In this document: piece by piece, positions 63,363 through 64,000 of the stretch
How positions within the stretch are numbered: the first letter of the stretch is position 1
Layout of the letters: every line of letters starts with the position of its first letter
Source: JBGTSJ01 sp041940305
Lineage (GTDB): Bacteria; Planctomycetota; Planctomycetia; Planctomycetales; Planctomycetaceae
Direction: 5' to 3'
DNA: 64,000 bases
Assembly (NCBI GenBank): GCA_041940305.1
Contig: JBGTSJ010000024.1
Span: 25,632-89,631 of the forward strand
Program-made: the position numbers and the translations under genes
Notes under the pieces: generated by a model
The model's input: only the letters and a program-made list of their open reading frames with translations
Told to the model about the DNA's origin: nothing
The model's database searches: none

Positions 63363-64000
63363 TCATTGAGCCGGACGTCCCGCGAGGATCTGAGCGATGT
63401 GCATCACTTTCAGCGGCTTCTTCTGGCGGCGGATGAGTCCGTCAAGATGCATCAGGCAGGACATGTCGCCGGCCGTCATGACCTCGGCGCCGGCGGCTTC
63501 GTGGTCGTGAATGCGATCCTGTCCCATCATGCAGGAGACGGCCTCTTCGGCGACGGCGAAGGTGCCGCCGAAGCCGCAGCATTCGTCGGGGCGCGCCAGA
63601 TCGACCAGTTCCAGTCCGTCCACCATTTCCAGCAGCCGGCGGGCCTGGCTGAAATCCGGCTCCATCCGTTCCGAGGACCGTCCCAGTCTCAGTTCGCGCA
63701 ATCCGTGACAACTGTTGTGGAGGCCGACGCGATGCGGGAACCGCACGGCGAGGCGGTCGACGTGCAGCACGTCGTTGAGGAACTGACAGAGTTCGTACGT
63801 CTTGCGTTTGAGCGCGTCATATCCTGCCTGACCGTGGATCAACTCCTCGTAGTGATGCGTCACCATGGCGGTGCAACTGCCCGAGGGACAGACCACGTAT
63901 TCGTAGTCCTTAAAGATCTCGACGATACGCCGCGCAAGAGGACGGGCGTCGTCCCAGCAGCCGGTGTTGGCCATCGGCTGGCCGCAGCAGGTCTGGTTCT
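63363..64000 (-). CDS. lutA: lactate utilization protein LutA, 5' end missing
   Basis: The gene runs off the right edge; about 212 codons are visible, with the true start outside. The visible part opens at NQTCCGQPMANTGCWDD, the first CCG (cysteine-rich) domain, and holds the second CCG motif DECCGFGGTF. Cys-rich CCG domains bind a non-cubane Fe-S cluster in LutA/GlpC/HdrB-like proteins. HNSCHGLRELRLG in the middle is also typical of LutA. It heads lutA-Uma2-lutB, with the stop 81 bp before the Uma2 gene. Only the N-terminus is missing, so the assignment is firm. Confidence 0.92.
   Translation of the reverse strand, partial: NQTCCGQPMANTGCWDDARPLARRIVEIFKDYEYVVCPSGSCTAMVTHHYEELIHGQAGYDALKRKTYELCQFLNDVLHVDRLAVRFPHRVGLHNSCHGLRELRLGRSSERMEPDFSQARRLLEMVDGLELVDLARPDECCGFGGTFAVAEEAVSCMMGQDRIHDHEAAGAEVMTAGDMSCLMHLDGLIRRQKKPLKVMHIAQILAGRPAQ

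Overview
The window looks like chromosomal DNA of a GC-rich member of the Planctomycetota (Planctomycetaceae-like). I base this on gene families typical of that phylum: a DUF1559 pseudopilin with an H-X9-DG tail, the start of a DUF1549-type planctomycete cytochrome protein, an ECF sigma/anti-sigma pair, a giant Ser/Thr kinase with LamG and leucine-rich repeats, DUF1570, many PQQ-type beta-propellers, FHA proteins and a fused AroD-AroE. KdsA (KDO synthesis), TatA and several lipoproteins point to a diderm envelope. No rRNA, tRNA, CRISPR array, prophage or intact insertion sequence was seen.

Layout. 1-2.3 kb: sigma factor, anti-sigma protein, exported coiled-coil protein and the start of a DUF1549 protein, all on the minus strand with two 4-bp overlaps. 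2.4-5.7 kb: M24 peptidase, a palindromic repeat, clpX (carrying an assembly gap and an ftsH-like chimera) and a small membrane protein. 6-9.7 kb: TerC-family protein, TIM-barrel isomerase, a broken arsenate reductase and a PQQ propeller. 10-18 kb: DUF1559 protein, a 1085-aa zinc-ribbon/HEAT/WD40 membrane protein, Gfo/Idh/MocA oxidoreductase, HAD phosphatase, FHA and PilZ proteins. 18-30 kb: a large lipoprotein, a secreted isoaspartyl methyltransferase with a carbohydrate-binding-like tail, kdsA, a transporter, a HEAT-sialidase fusion, a Rieske protein, a methyltransferase and an exported PRC-barrel-like protein. 30-38 kb: acetyltransferase, FHA, RidA, pseudo-receiver, DUF1570 peptidase-like, UspA and a second PQQ propeller.

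38.4-46.1 kb is the most distinctive block: five plus-strand genes encoding a GAF protein, a small cytoplasmic subtilase, a 1234-aa hybrid histidine kinase, a single-domain receiver with an unusual insertion, and a receiver-cyclase fusion that starts with two degenerate histidine-kinase dimerisation modules. Spacing tightens from 125 to 2-13 nt across the block. I read it as a phosphorelay ending in cyclic-nucleotide synthesis, with a protease of unknown target attached. This is the best candidate for an undescribed system.

46.4-64 kb: two tandem tatA-like genes behind a near-consensus promoter, the giant kinase, dprA, a Met/His-rich lipoprotein, a cinA-type amidase, then prepilin peptidase-aroK (4-bp overlap) downstream of aroDE, an HDOD protein, and a lut operon (lutA, Uma2 nuclease, lutB, cysteine desulfurase) that runs off the right edge. 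In this GC-rich DNA many long antisense ORFs exist; they were treated as shadows.
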